Source: Streptosporangiaceae bacterium (GTDB taxonomy: Bacteria; Actinomycetota; Actinomycetes; Streptosporangiales; Streptosporangiaceae). Taken from it: a DNA stretch of 64,000 nucleotides. The DNA lies in assembly GCA_025964695.1 (NCBI GenBank), contig JAOPYK010000098.1, positions 62,001 to 126,000 on the forward strand. The letters are read 5' to 3'. Under the pieces are notes generated by a model that saw only the letters and a program-made list of their open reading frames with translations, did not search any database and was not told the origin of the DNA. A program made the position numbers and the translations under genes. Shown piece by piece: positions 43,509 through 50,939 of the stretch; within the stretch, counting starts at the first letter, position 1; every line of letters begins with the position of its first letter.

Positions 43509-44969
43509 ATGATGAGTCAGCTGACCGCTATGGACGCGAACTTCCTCAACATCGAGGGTGGCACCACCGTCGCGCACATCGGAGGCCTGGGCGTTCTCGA
43601 TACGACCTCCTGCCCCGGTGGCAGGCTGACCCGCAGTGACATGGTGGAGCTGGTACGGGAGCGCGCGCATCTCGCCAAACCGATCCGCCAGCGGCTGGTC
43701 GAGGTGCCCTTCGGCATGGACCGGCCCTATTGGATCGACGACCCGGACTTCGACCCGTCCGGGCATGTGCGCGAGGTCGCGCTGCCATACCCGGGCGACG
43801 AGCGGCAACTGGGCGAGGAGATCGCACGGCTGCACGAGAGGCCGCTCGACCGGCGCCGCCCGCTGTGGGAGCTGTATCTCGTGCAGGGCCTGGCCGGCGG
43901 CCTTACCGCGATCTACGTCAAGGTGCACCACGCCGCCATCGATGGGGTCCTCGCCGCGGAGACCCTCGCCGCGCTGCTCGACCTCTCGCCCGAGCCGCGT
44001 CCGGTGCCGGACACGGTGGACGAGCTCCAGCAGGCGCCCGGCGCCCTGACCATGTTCGGCACCGGGCTGGTCAAGAGCGTGCTGCATCCGATCCGCGCGA
44101 CCCGCGCGTTCGTCCGTACGGCCACGCACCTGGACCAGATTCCCGGGCCCGGGCAGTACCCCGGGGTGGACCGGGTGTCGCAGGCACTGCGCACCGTGAT
44201 GCGGGTGGACACCAAGGGAAGGCCCGCGGTGCCGAGGCTGAACGCACCGCCTACCCCGTTCAACGGCACGATCAGCCCTCGCCGCCGGTTCGCGTACGGC
44301 TCGCTGCCGCTGGAGGAGGTCAAGTGGGTCCGGCAGCACCTGGGGGGAAGTGTCAACGACGTCGTGATGGCGCTGTGCGCGTCGGCGTTGCGTCGCTGGC
44401 TGGTCGAGCACGACGCACTGCCGGACGGGCCGCTCGTCGCCGCCGTGCCGGTGTCGCTGCGGCAGAACGGCGAGACCTGCGAAGGCGGTAACCAGCTCGC
44501 GATGATGATCGCCCCGCTGGCGACCCATGTCGCCGACCATCGGGAGCGCTTCGACACGGTGCGGAACGGCATGCGCGCGGTCAAGCGCCGGTTCGTCGCG
44601 TCCTCCGGCGCCTGGCTGCACGAGCTCAGCTCGCTGGCGCCCGCGCCGGTCGCCACGGTGGCGACCCGGCTGACGTTGCAGTTCGCGCCCAACTCGATCC
44701 TGCGGACCTCGAATCTGATGGTGTCGAACGTGCCCGGCCCGCAGATCCCGCTGTACGTGCGCGGCGCCCGGATCCTCGCCTACTATCCGGTCTCGGTGAT
44801 CAGCGATGTGACCGGCGGCCTCAACATCACGGTGTTCTCCTACAACGGCAACATCGACGTCGGCATCATCGCCTGCCCCGACATGGTTCCCGACGTGTGG
44901 AAGATGATCGACTACATGGGTGAGGCGCTCGACGAGCTCAAGACCCTCGCAGGATCCGAGATGACCTGA
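43509..44969 (+). CDS. Wax ester synthase / diacylglycerol acyltransferase (WS/DGAT)
   Basis: 486 residues. The condensing motif HHAAIDG (HHxxxDG) is in YVKVHHAAIDGVLAAETL near residue 140; the family start LTAMDANFLNIE and the PLWELYLVQGL segment are present, along with the second domain containing NDVVMALCASALRRWL and a PGPQIPLYVRGARI end block. It esterifies acyl-CoA to diacylglycerol or fatty alcohols, giving storage triacylglycerol or wax at the membrane surface. Such genes are common in actinomycetes, often in several copies. The Mce operon, acyltransferase and this enzyme together suggest active lipid handling in this region. Confidence 0.95.
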   Translation: MMSQLTAMDANFLNIEGGTTVAHIGGLGVLDTTSCPGGRLTRSDMVELVRERAHLAKPIRQRLVEVPFGMDRPYWIDDPDFDPSGHVREVALPYPGDERQLGEEIARLHERPLDRRRPLWELYLVQGLAGGLTAIYVKVHHAAIDGVLAAETLAALLDLSPEPRPVPDTVDELQQAPGALTMFGTGLVKSVLHPIRATRAFVRTATHLDQIPGPGQYPGVDRVSQALRTVMRVDTKGRPAVPRLNAPPTPFNGTISPRRRFAYGSLPLEEVKWVRQHLGGSVNDVVMALCASALRRWLVEHDALPDGPLVAAVPVSLRQNGETCEGGNQLAMMIAPLATHVADHRERFDTVRNGMRAVKRRFVASSGAWLHELSSLAPAPVATVATRLTLQFAPNSILRTSNLMVSNVPGPQIPLYVRGARILAYYPVSVISDVTGGLNITVFSYNGNIDVGIIACPDMVPDVWKMIDYMGEALDELKTLAGSEMT

Positions 44970-45066
44970 TCGCCCGGCTGAGTCATAAAGGTCGCGATCG
45001 GCCGATGATCGTCCGGCATCATGTCGGTCATGGATCAACCGGCTCGATGGCCTGTGAGCGGGTTCA

Positions 45067-45085
45067 CCGAGCTCCGTGAGCTCGG
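45067..45085. terminator. Short bidirectional hairpin
   Basis: CCGAGCTC, loop CGT, GAGCTCGG: an 8-bp perfect stem between convergent WS/DGAT and otsA stop codons. Confidence 0.55.
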
Positions 45086-45123
45086 GTCCGGAGCCGCAGG
45101 GCTGTGCCGCAGGGGGAGTGCCG

Positions 45124-46506
45124 CTACTCCTCCAGCGCCGTCAGGAATTCCCGCGCCCACCGGTTGACGTCGTACTGGCTCACCCGCCGGCGCATGGTCC
45201 GCATCCGGCGGGCCAACTCGTCCGGATCGGTGCCCATGGCCGTCATCAGCGCCTGCTTCATCCCGTCGATGTCGTACGGATTGACCAGGAAGGACTGCTT
45301 GAGCTCATCCGCGGCACCGGCGAACTCGCTGAGCACCAGCGCACCGTGCAGATCCTGACGGCACGCGACGTACTCCTTGGCCACCAGGTTCATGCCGTCT
45401 CGTAGCGGGGTCACCACCATGACGTCGGCGGCTAGATAAAGCGCGACCAGTTCCTCTCGGTTGTACGAGGTGTGCAGGTAGTGGATGACCGGCGAGCCGA
45501 GCTGAGCGTACTCACCGTTGATCCGCCCCACCTGCTGCTCGATCTCGTCGCGGAGCAGCCGGTACTGCTCGACCCGCTCGCGGCTCGGCGTGGCGAGCTG
45601 GACGAAGACCGCCTCTCCCGGCCGGAGCTTCCCGTCGCTGAACAGCTCCCCGAATGCCTGCAGCCGCTGGCCGATGCCCTTGGTGTAGTCGAGCCGGTCG
45701 ATCCCGAGCAGGATCTTCGCGGCGCCGAGATCGGCGCGGATCTCCGAGGCTCGCCGCCACACCTTGGGGCTGCGGGTGAGCTCGGCCAGCTCTCCGACGT
45801 CCACGGAGATCGGGAAAGCCTGGGCCCGTACCATGCGGTCGCCGACCTGCGCGGACGGACCCTGCACTTTGACGTCGCAGTACCTGCGCGCCAGCCGCAG
45901 GAAGTTCGCCGCCGCCCCGGGCCGCTGGAAACCGACCAGGTCCGCGCCCAGCAGACCCTCGATGATCTGCTTGCGCCACGGCAGCTGCTGGAACAACTCC
46001 GGAGGCGGGAACGGGATGTGCAGGAAGAAACCGATCCGCAGATCCGGCCGGAGCTTGCGCAGCATGGCCGGGACCAGCTGCAGCTGGTAGTCCTGAACCC
46101 ACACCAGTCCTCCGGGCGCGGCCGTCTCGGCGGCGGCCATGGCGAACCGCTCGTTGACCTCCACATAGGACTCCCAGAAGTGGCGGTCATAGATGGGGGC
46201 GGCGATCACGTCGTGGTAGAGCGGCCAGATGGTCGCGTTGGAGAACCCCTCGTAGTAGAGCTCGACCTCCTCGGCGGAGAGCGTGACCGGCACCAGCTCC
46301 ATCCCGTCCTCGGTGAACGGGTCCAGCTTCTCGTCCGACGCCCCCGACCAGCCCAGCCAGGCGCCCTTCCTGTTGCGCATCACCGGCGCGATGGCGCTCA
46401 CCAGCCCACCTGGGCTGCGTCGCCATGACGGCTGTCCGTCCGGTCCGACCACCCGGTCCACTGGGAGCCGGTTGGCGACAACGACGAACTCACTTTCGCG
46501 CGTCAC
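45124..46506 (-). CDS. otsA: Trehalose-6-phosphate synthase
   Basis: A GT20 glycosyltransferase: UDP- or ADP/GDP-glucose plus glucose-6-phosphate to trehalose-6-phosphate. 460 residues with [61 protein letters not shown] and the nucleotide-sugar segment [19 protein letters not shown]. It provides the compatible solute and cell-wall sugar trehalose. No otsB phosphatase is adjacent. The ATG is preceded by GAGAGAGGTGG about 7 bases upstream. Confidence 0.96.
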   Translation of the reverse strand: MTRESEFVVVANRLPVDRVVGPDGQPSWRRSPGGLVSAIAPVMRNRKGAWLGWSGASDEKLDPFTEDGMELVPVTLSAEEVELYYEGFSNATIWPLYHDVIAAPIYDRHFWESYVEVNERFAMAAAETAAPGGLVWVQDYQLQLVPAMLRKLRPDLRIGFFLHIPFPPPELFQQLPWRKQIIEGLLGADLVGFQRPGAAANFLRLARRYCDVKVQGPSAQVGDRMVRAQAFPISVDVGELAELTRSPKVWRRASEIRADLGAAKILLGIDRLDYTKGIGQRLQAFGELFSDGKLRPGEAVFVQLATPSRERVEQYRLLRDEIEQQVGRINGEYAQLGSPVIHYLHTSYNREELVALYLAADVMVVTPLRDGMNLVAKEYVACRQDLHGALVLSEFAGAADELKQSFLVNPYDIDGMKQALMTAMGTDPDELARRMRTMRRRVSQYDVNRWAREFLTALEE

Positions 46507-46630
46507 GAAAGGCCACCTCTCTGAAAACGATCCAGGTCTCGCGTGTGCCGCGGCATCCCGCCACCGGTAGGGATCTTTGCCTAACGGTAAGGCATGGAGT
46601 TAGGAGCGATCGCGACCTGGGGTTTCCGGC

Positions 46631-46654
46631 TTTCCCTGGAAGGCTCCAGGGAAA
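46631..46654 (-). terminator. Perfect 10-bp hairpin
   Basis: TTTCCCTGGA, loop AGGC, TCCAGGGAAA. It lies downstream of the small gene at 46774-46980 and 125 bases upstream of otsA, both on the minus strand, so it should isolate otsA. Confidence 0.65.
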
Positions 46655-46773
46655 CCTCAGTGAGGCGTGTGGGTAGTGCAAAGCAGTCAAACCGCTACGT
46701 GTTTCCCGGGGTCGGCCGCCCTCGGCGACCATGATCACCTCCTGGCCCGGGAACGGCGTCCTGGGGGACGGCG

Positions 46774-46980
46774 TCAGAGCCAGACGACGTCGTCGTCGGC
46801 CCAGAAGTCGACGAGCTCCTCGGCGGTCCAAGTCTCCTGCGGCTTGTCCGGCACGGAGTGACCCGAGTGCAGCGCCCATGAGTGCACGAAGACGTGGTGG
46901 ACGAGCCGGGCATGAGCGTCGTCACCGCTGAAAGTGGCCTGGGGGATGGCCAGGCCACCACTCCATTCGGCATAGGCCAT
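46774..46980 (-). CDS. Small acidic protein of unknown function
   Basis: 68 residues, starting MAYAEWSGGLAIPQATFSGD and ending in an acidic, Trp-rich tail (AEELVDFWADDDVVW). It has His-rich HVFVHSWALHSGH in the middle, which could bind metal. ATG at 46980 has GGAGGT 7 bases upstream, a strong site that supports a real gene. No family recognised. A hairpin terminator follows 120 bases after. Confidence 0.6.
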   Translation of the reverse strand: MAYAEWSGGLAIPQATFSGDDAHARLVHHVFVHSWALHSGHSVPDKPQETWTAEELVDFWADDDVVWL

Positions 46981-47147
46981 GATGGCCACCTCCGTCCCGT
47001 CGGGCTGTCAGGATCCAACGGCCCGATCGTGACATATCGTTTCGCTGCCGGAGCGATGTTGCAGACCATTGACCGACGAAGATATCGATCGTCACTCACC
47101 GTATCCGAGGCCACCGATCGAGTGATGGGCGCCCCCGGATCGGATGG

Positions 47148-49625
47148 CTAGGAGCAGTGCTGGGCCGGCCCGTAGACGTCCCACAGCTCCCCGAGGAAGA
47201 ACGAGCCGAACCGCGCCAGCGCGGCGATGCCGTGCGGACCGGTGGTGCGGAACGTGGTCAGCTGCTGTGCGAAGTCGGCGAGCTCGATGTGCAACGTCCC
47301 CGCGCCGACGATGCGAGCGTGTTCGTCCTGGTCCTCTTCCACGTGCCCTTCCAGCACCCGGTAGAACAGGGTCGAGGTGTCCGGCCAGATGTCGATCGGC
47401 ATTCCGTGGAAGACGTTCTTCCACCCGGTGAGGGTGCGGGGCTGTTCCGCGTCAGTGAAGTACAACCGGTACTTCATCAGCCGGCGATCCGGCGCGCCCG
47501 CGGGCGCGAACAGATTGAAACAGCCCCGCTCGATTTGACGCCGGCCCCCGTGGCCGGCGGCGTCAATCCATCCCTCGGCCCGGGCGGTGTGCCCGGGTTC
47601 GGCCAGGAAGCGTTCGATATCATCGGCGGTGATCGTCAGCCGGAACGAGAGACGTTCCCGGTCGACGGCCTGCTCTCCGGCCCGCGGATTGCTCACCCCG
47701 GCCGTGTAGAACCCCTTCATCTCCTCGGTGAACGACAACGACGTGCGCTCCTGATGGTCCGCGGGGTGAGGAGTCCCTGAGTTCCCCGCACTCCCCCGAC
47801 CCCCGCTCTCCGAGAAGGAGCCGGCCCCGTGTTCCGGAGCGCACGTCGTGCCGTTCACCGCCCCGCCTGGCGGGTCGAGACGGCGTTGGTCCGGGCTCCC
47901 CGGCCCACCCTCACCTCTCGGCCCGGCCCCCGTGGCGGTCGTCTTCTCGTTCTTGAGAAGCTGTGTGGACATCCGGTCCGCCAGCGCCGCGATGGTGAGC
48001 GACGGGTTGGCCCCCACCGGCCCGGGTAGGGCCGCACCGTCGGCGACGTAGAGCCCGGGGTATCCGTAGATCTCGCCGTACGGGTCGCAGACGCCCTCGC
48101 CGGGGTGCCGGCCCATCGGCGCTCCGCCCAGCGGATGCACGGTGATGACCCGCTTGCGGAACCACATGGGGTTGTCGGCGTACTCGGCGCCCAGCACGTC
48201 GCTGATCCGGCGCATCGTCGCCCGCACCCGTTCGAAATAGGCGTCGCTGGTCTCGGTGGTCCAGTCGACGTCGAGGTTGCCGTGCCGCAGGCTGAGAACG
48301 CCGTCCGGGGTGTCCCGGCCCATCCCGAGCAGTGGCAGGGAACTGATCGACAGCGCTCCGTCGCCGATCATTTCGGAGATCTCCGCCGACAGATTGGTGT
48401 CGGGCGCTCCGGTGATGAACTCACGGAACCGTTCCCACAGGAAGTGCGTCGCCCGGGAGATCTCGTTGGGTACGTCGGCGCCCTCCAGCATCCAGTTGAC
48501 GAAGTTCGGGAACCCCGCGTCCTGGATGTAGGCGCCGCGCCCCGCGCCGGGCACCCCGTCGAGCTCGTCCGGCAACCGGATCGCGCTGGTGATGACCGGC
48601 CCCCGGCTGGCGTCCAGCGCGCGGGTGCGGCTGCGGTCCTTGGCCCGCATCAGGAAGGTGAGCAGGTCGCCGTTGCCGGAGAACCGGGTGCCGAGCGCCT
48701 CACTGAGTCCTGGGAAGTTCTCCCTACTGCGCAGCAGAAGGTACGAGGTGCCGTACGTGCCCGCGGCGAGCACCAGACGGTCACAGGTGAACGTCTGCTT
48801 CGCCGGCGTGCGGTCGGAGTCGTCGGGGTCGTGCCGGACGAAGTCGACCTCGTAACCGCCCTGCGGCCGTGGGCGGATCTCCTGGACCTCGTGCAGGGTG
48901 CGCAGGTCGGCGCCGCGGTGCTTGGCGGCCGACAGATAGGTGTGGTCGAGGCTGTTCTTTGAGCCGTCGTTGCAGCCGAGATCGCACTCACCGCACAACC
49001 GGCACGTCTTGCGCTGCACCCCGTGCAGATCGGGGTAGTCCGCGTTCACGATCGGCAGGCCGATGCCAGGGGTCCCGCCGCGGGAAGGCGCGAAGCTGAC
49101 CGCGAGCGGCGGCAGCCGCCAGTCCAGCCCGAGCTCGGCGGCCGCGTCCTGCATGGCATGGGTCTTGGGAGTGTCGGCGTAGGCGGGCTGATCCAGCGGA
49201 TACGGCGTGACGCCGATCATTTCCTCGACCGCGTCGTAGTGCCGATCGAGATCGTCCCGGGTCACCGGCCACGGCTCGTACCCGCCGCCCGGGAGCCGCT
49301 GCTCGTTGACGAACCAGTGCTCGTCCTTACGGAGCAGCACGTTCGCGTAGATCAGCGAGCCGCCGCCCAGGCCGCTGGAGACCACCGAGTCGAAACCGCG
49401 GAATCCCCAGACGTCGAACATCCCGTACAGGTGCTCGCGCGGGTCCCAGAACGCGCGGCCCATGTCGGAGGGCGAGCGGGGGAAGGTGCCCGGCGGGTAG
49501 GTCCGGCCGCGCTCCAGCAGCACCACCGACAGCCCGGCGTCCGCCAGCCGGTACGCGGAGACGGAACCGCCGAAGCCCGAGCCGATGACCACCACGTCGG
49601 CGTGCTCGAAGGTCTGGTCGGTCAT
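47148..49625 (-). CDS. GMC/cholesterol-oxidase-like flavoprotein with extra C-terminal domain
   Basis: 825 residues. Residues 1-565 are a GMC oxidoreductase: FAD motif VVIGSGFGGSVSAYRLADAG, SSGLGGGSLIYAN, and the catalytic region VHPLGGAPMG (496-505) with GANPSLTIAALADRMS (N540). A CRLCGECDLGC cluster (C208, C211, C214, C218) is a ferredoxin-like CxxCxxCxxxC. Then comes a Gly/Pro/Ser-rich linker (about 565-640) and a separate domain of about 185 residues (SLSFTEEMKGFY onward) of unknown role. Similar proteins oxidise sterol-like alcohols. It starts 2 bases after an alpha/beta hydrolase gene, so the two enzymes are made together, perhaps acting on one steroid or lipid. Confidence 0.88.
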   Translation of the reverse strand: MTDQTFEHADVVVIGSGFGGSVSAYRLADAGLSVVLLERGRTYPPGTFPRSPSDMGRAFWDPREHLYGMFDVWGFRGFDSVVSSGLGGGSLIYANVLLRKDEHWFVNEQRLPGGGYEPWPVTRDDLDRHYDAVEEMIGVTPYPLDQPAYADTPKTHAMQDAAAELGLDWRLPPLAVSFAPSRGGTPGIGLPIVNADYPDLHGVQRKTCRLCGECDLGCNDGSKNSLDHTYLSAAKHRGADLRTLHEVQEIRPRPQGGYEVDFVRHDPDDSDRTPAKQTFTCDRLVLAAGTYGTSYLLLRSRENFPGLSEALGTRFSGNGDLLTFLMRAKDRSRTRALDASRGPVITSAIRLPDELDGVPGAGRGAYIQDAGFPNFVNWMLEGADVPNEISRATHFLWERFREFITGAPDTNLSAEISEMIGDGALSISSLPLLGMGRDTPDGVLSLRHGNLDVDWTTETSDAYFERVRATMRRISDVLGAEYADNPMWFRKRVITVHPLGGAPMGRHPGEGVCDPYGEIYGYPGLYVADGAALPGPVGANPSLTIAALADRMSTQLLKNEKTTATGAGPRGEGGPGSPDQRRLDPPGGAVNGTTCAPEHGAGSFSESGGRGSAGNSGTPHPADHQERTSLSFTEEMKGFYTAGVSNPRAGEQAVDRERLSFRLTITADDIERFLAEPGHTARAEGWIDAAGHGGRRQIERGCFNLFAPAGAPDRRLMKYRLYFTDAEQPRTLTGWKNVFHGMPIDIWPDTSTLFYRVLEGHVEEDQDEHARIVGAGTLHIELADFAQQLTTFRTTGPHGIAALARFGSFFLGELWDVYGPAQHCS

Positions 49626-49627
49626 GC

Positions 49628-50728
49628 TCAGGCCGCCTGTCGCTTGGGGCTGTGCTCGTTGAGGAAGGCCACCATCTTGGGGAAGACGTCGCGGTGCGAA
49701 TCGATGCCCATGAAGGGGTCCACGTGCCCGTATCCGGGCAGGATCTCCAGCTTGTGGCGCCCGGGAGCGACGTCCTCCAGCAGTTGGTGGCAGACGATGT
49801 TCGAGTCGGTGAAGACGTGGTTGCGGTCACCGGTCAGGAACAGGATCGGAGTGGTCACGTCGGCCGCGTTGACCAGGAAGTCGCGGGGCAGCCGCGGATC
49901 GGCGGTGTCGTACTTCACCACCCGGCCGGCCTCCACCATCTTGTGCAGGTGGCGGTAGTAATGGACTCCGCACGGGCCGCACAGATCGGCCATCCGCTCG
50001 TGCGTCACCGGAGCCAGCGTCTCGTGCGCGAACATCGCGGGCTTGCCGCTGCCCCACATGAAGCTCAGCATGTGGCAGGCGCTGTTACGGCACTCCCGGT
50101 GGAACAGCGACACCGCGCCGGCGAACATTCTGCGGCGCGTGAACCAGGGTGCCTCACCGAACCGCGGGTCCAGGACGGGCATCCCGAGCACGTACTCCGA
50201 GAGCGTCGGCCCGAAAACCAGCTTGCGGCGCGCCCAGGGCGCCAGCCGTGGGGTCAGCGCGACGCTGTTGGAGATCACGCTGGTGATGTCGTCGACGGCG
50301 CCACCGAACAGGCTCATCATGAACGACACCGATCCCAGGCAGTGCGCGATGATGTGCACCCGCCGGTCACCGATCACCTCACGCAGCGCCCGCAGGGCGG
50401 CCGGGTGATCGAAGAGGGCGACGTCGTCCATGGTGTAGCGGTGGGTCTCCATGTCGTAGGGGAACCGGTTGCTCATCCGGAAGTCCAGCGCCCATACGTC
50501 GGTGAAGCCCTGATCGAGCAGGAACGACACCAGATTGGTGTGCTCCGGCATGATGAACATGTCCCGGGACAGCGTCAGTCCGTGGATTAGCAGCACGACG
50601 TCGTCGCAGTCGGCGCGATGGAACCGGGTGAGGCTCAGGCCAAGGCCGTCCTCGGTGGCGAACAAACGCTCGGACATCTCGGCATCGGGCACGCCATCGA
50701 GCGTGTAGCGCGGGATCCGGCGTTCCAT
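49628..50728 (-). CDS. Alpha/beta hydrolase with Cys at the nucleophile elbow
   Basis: 366 residues of the alpha/beta hydrolase fold. The oxyanion segment is LLIHGLTLS, and the nucleophile elbow reads AHCLGS, with Cys130 where Ser is usual (G-x-S-x-G). Asp301 (LTGDRNHVF) and His335 (GYGHVDPF) complete a likely Cys-Asp-His triad, as in polyhydroxyalkanoate synthases and dienelactone hydrolases. The N-terminus has no signal peptide. It is upstream of, and coupled to, the GMC oxidoreductase by a 2-base gap. It could open a lactone or ester made from the GMC product. Confidence 0.87.
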   Translation of the reverse strand: MERRIPRYTLDGVPDAEMSERLFATEDGLGLSLTRFHRADCDDVVLLIHGLTLSRDMFIMPEHTNLVSFLLDQGFTDVWALDFRMSNRFPYDMETHRYTMDDVALFDHPAALRALREVIGDRRVHIIAHCLGSVSFMMSLFGGAVDDITSVISNSVALTPRLAPWARRKLVFGPTLSEYVLGMPVLDPRFGEAPWFTRRRMFAGAVSLFHRECRNSACHMLSFMWGSGKPAMFAHETLAPVTHERMADLCGPCGVHYYRHLHKMVEAGRVVKYDTADPRLPRDFLVNAADVTTPILFLTGDRNHVFTDSNIVCHQLLEDVAPGRHKLEILPGYGHVDPFMGIDSHRDVFPKMVAFLNEHSPKRQAA

Positions 50729-50838
50729 CTGTCTGTCCTCTCGGGAGCGTGCGTCAACTATGCGAGCTGAGGGGACCGCCTGACATCCGGGTAAACCCTG
50801 ACTTGTCGCTTAGACCGTGGTGACAGGCCGGACGGTTT

Positions 50839-50918
50839 CCTCAGTGGTGGCACATTCCTCAGTGGTGGCGCCCCAGGGCGAGCCTCAGTGGTGGCGCATT
50901 CCTCAGTCGTGGCGCGGA
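50839..50918. repeat. 18-bp direct repeat array
   Basis: CCTCAGTGGTGGCACATT, CCTCAGTGGTGGCG plus a 12-base gap, CCTCAGTGGTGGCGCATT, CCTCAGTCGTGGCGCGGA. It lies between the stop of the LuxR-type gene (22 bases away) and the hydrolase start. Confidence 0.7.
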
Positions 50919-50939
50919 CGTGATCTGGCCGGCCTCGGG

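Noticed and set aside
49628-50728. PHA synthase
   Set aside because: Shares the Cys nucleophile, but the protein is shorter and lacks other PhaC features and neighbours such as phasin or phaB.
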